Assembly (NCBI RefSeq): GCF_018199995.1
Contig: NZ_CP073578.1
Span: forward strand, 2,046,001 to 2,110,000
DNA: 64,000 nucleotides
From: Photobacterium sp. GJ3
Lineage (GTDB): Bacteria > Pseudomonadota > Gammaproteobacteria > Enterobacterales > Vibrionaceae
Reading direction: 5' to 3'
Position numbers and translations under genes: made by a program. Below are positions 63,763 through 64,000 of the stretch, one piece after another. Within the stretch, counting starts at the first letter, position 1. Each line of letters opens with the position of its first letter. The notes under the pieces are model-generated. The model saw nothing but the letters and a program-made list of their open reading frames with translations. It was not told the origin of the DNA and did not search any database.

Positions 63763-63842
63763 AACTATTTTCCCACTTTTTTTGTTCTTCTCGCCTGCAT
63801 CGACAATACTGGAAAAGACTTGGCAACGATTCAGGCAACTGC

Positions 63843-64000
63843 ATGACCTCCAGACCCGATTTTCTCTGCGATCAACTCAGACTCATCGACGGCACCGTAC
63901 CTTCCACCCAGCATCCGCTGAACAAACATACCAAAATGACCTGGAGCCCTTTCCAGTTTTTCCGGGGGTCTGCTCAGATCTTCTACGCCGATTTGGCAGC
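63843..64000 (+). CDS. DUF2252-like protein, N-terminal part (runs off the window)
   Basis: About 52 codons before the edge: it begins MTSRPDFLCDQLRLIDG and contains KMTWSPFQFFRGSAQIFYADLA. The SPFxFFRG---F--DLA motif is the start of the DUF2252 family, whose members have a kinase-like fold of unknown function. An upstream start cannot be excluded. Confidence 0.6.
   Translation, partial: MTSRPDFLCDQLRLIDGTVPSTQHPLNKHTKMTWSPFQFFRGSAQIFYADLA

Overview
The window looks like a Vibrionaceae chromosome (Photobacterium, Grimontia or Enterovibrio-like; the genus cannot be fixed from sequence alone). The order gyrA-ubiG-nrdAB-yfaE, the cysB/topA/sohB/yciK/rluB/yciO/rnm/trp/yciA/yciI cluster, an unfused trpG beside a fused trpCF, and a GspS-beta type pilotin candidate fit that family. 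Most of the window is a conserved backbone. The accessory part is mainly 47-64 kb.

Region by region. 1-6.7 kb: gyrA 5' end (minus strand), ubiG, a HAD phosphatase, then the class Ia ribonucleotide reductase operon nrdA-nrdB-yfaE, preceded by two candidate NrdR boxes and a DnaA box. 6.7-16.2 kb: a CinA-like protein, an aromatic amino acid permease, a PAS/GGDEF/EAL protein, a TauE-type permease coupled to a METTL25-like methyltransferase, cysB and a membrane-anchored coiled-coil protein. 16.2-26.2 kb: a glycine betaine/choline-type ABC transporter in the order binding protein-permease-ATPase, miaE, an SgrR-type regulator divergent from an MFS transporter, and topA. 26.7-42.5 kb: sohB, yciK, rluB, yciO, rnm, then a complete tryptophan operon with TrpR operator, leader peptide and attenuator. 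A type I-beta DAHP synthase is its first structural gene, followed by trpE, trpG, trpD, trpCF, trpB and trpA. A dicarboxylate/amino acid symporter, yciA, yciI and the pilotin candidate follow.

42.5-51.7 kb: an rRNA-methyltransferase-like protein, an RluA-type synthase, an NSS transporter whose stop codon lies inside a ~166 bp inverted-repeat element, cardiolipin synthase, a periplasmic molybdopterin-fold protein paired with a membrane GGDEF protein, an SRPBCC protein, two GNAT acetyltransferases and a remnant of a RidA-family gene. 52.0-58.4 kb: a curli locus read entirely leftward: csgD-csgE-csgF-csgG, then csgB, three tandem csgA-like genes of exactly 263 codons each, and a small secreted protein that may be the CsgC/CsgH-type chaperone. 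59-64 kb: adhP, an unrecognised lipoprotein, an EamA transporter, a complete IS150-group IS3-family element, and the start of a DUF2252-like gene. The IS has landed in the loop of the EamA gene's transcription terminator.

The genes that stand out together are the curli system (regulator, export pore, accessory factors, nucleator, three subunits, putative chaperone), two GGDEF proteins that could feed c-di-GMP control of such a matrix, and the trp operon that carries its own first-step aromatic enzyme.
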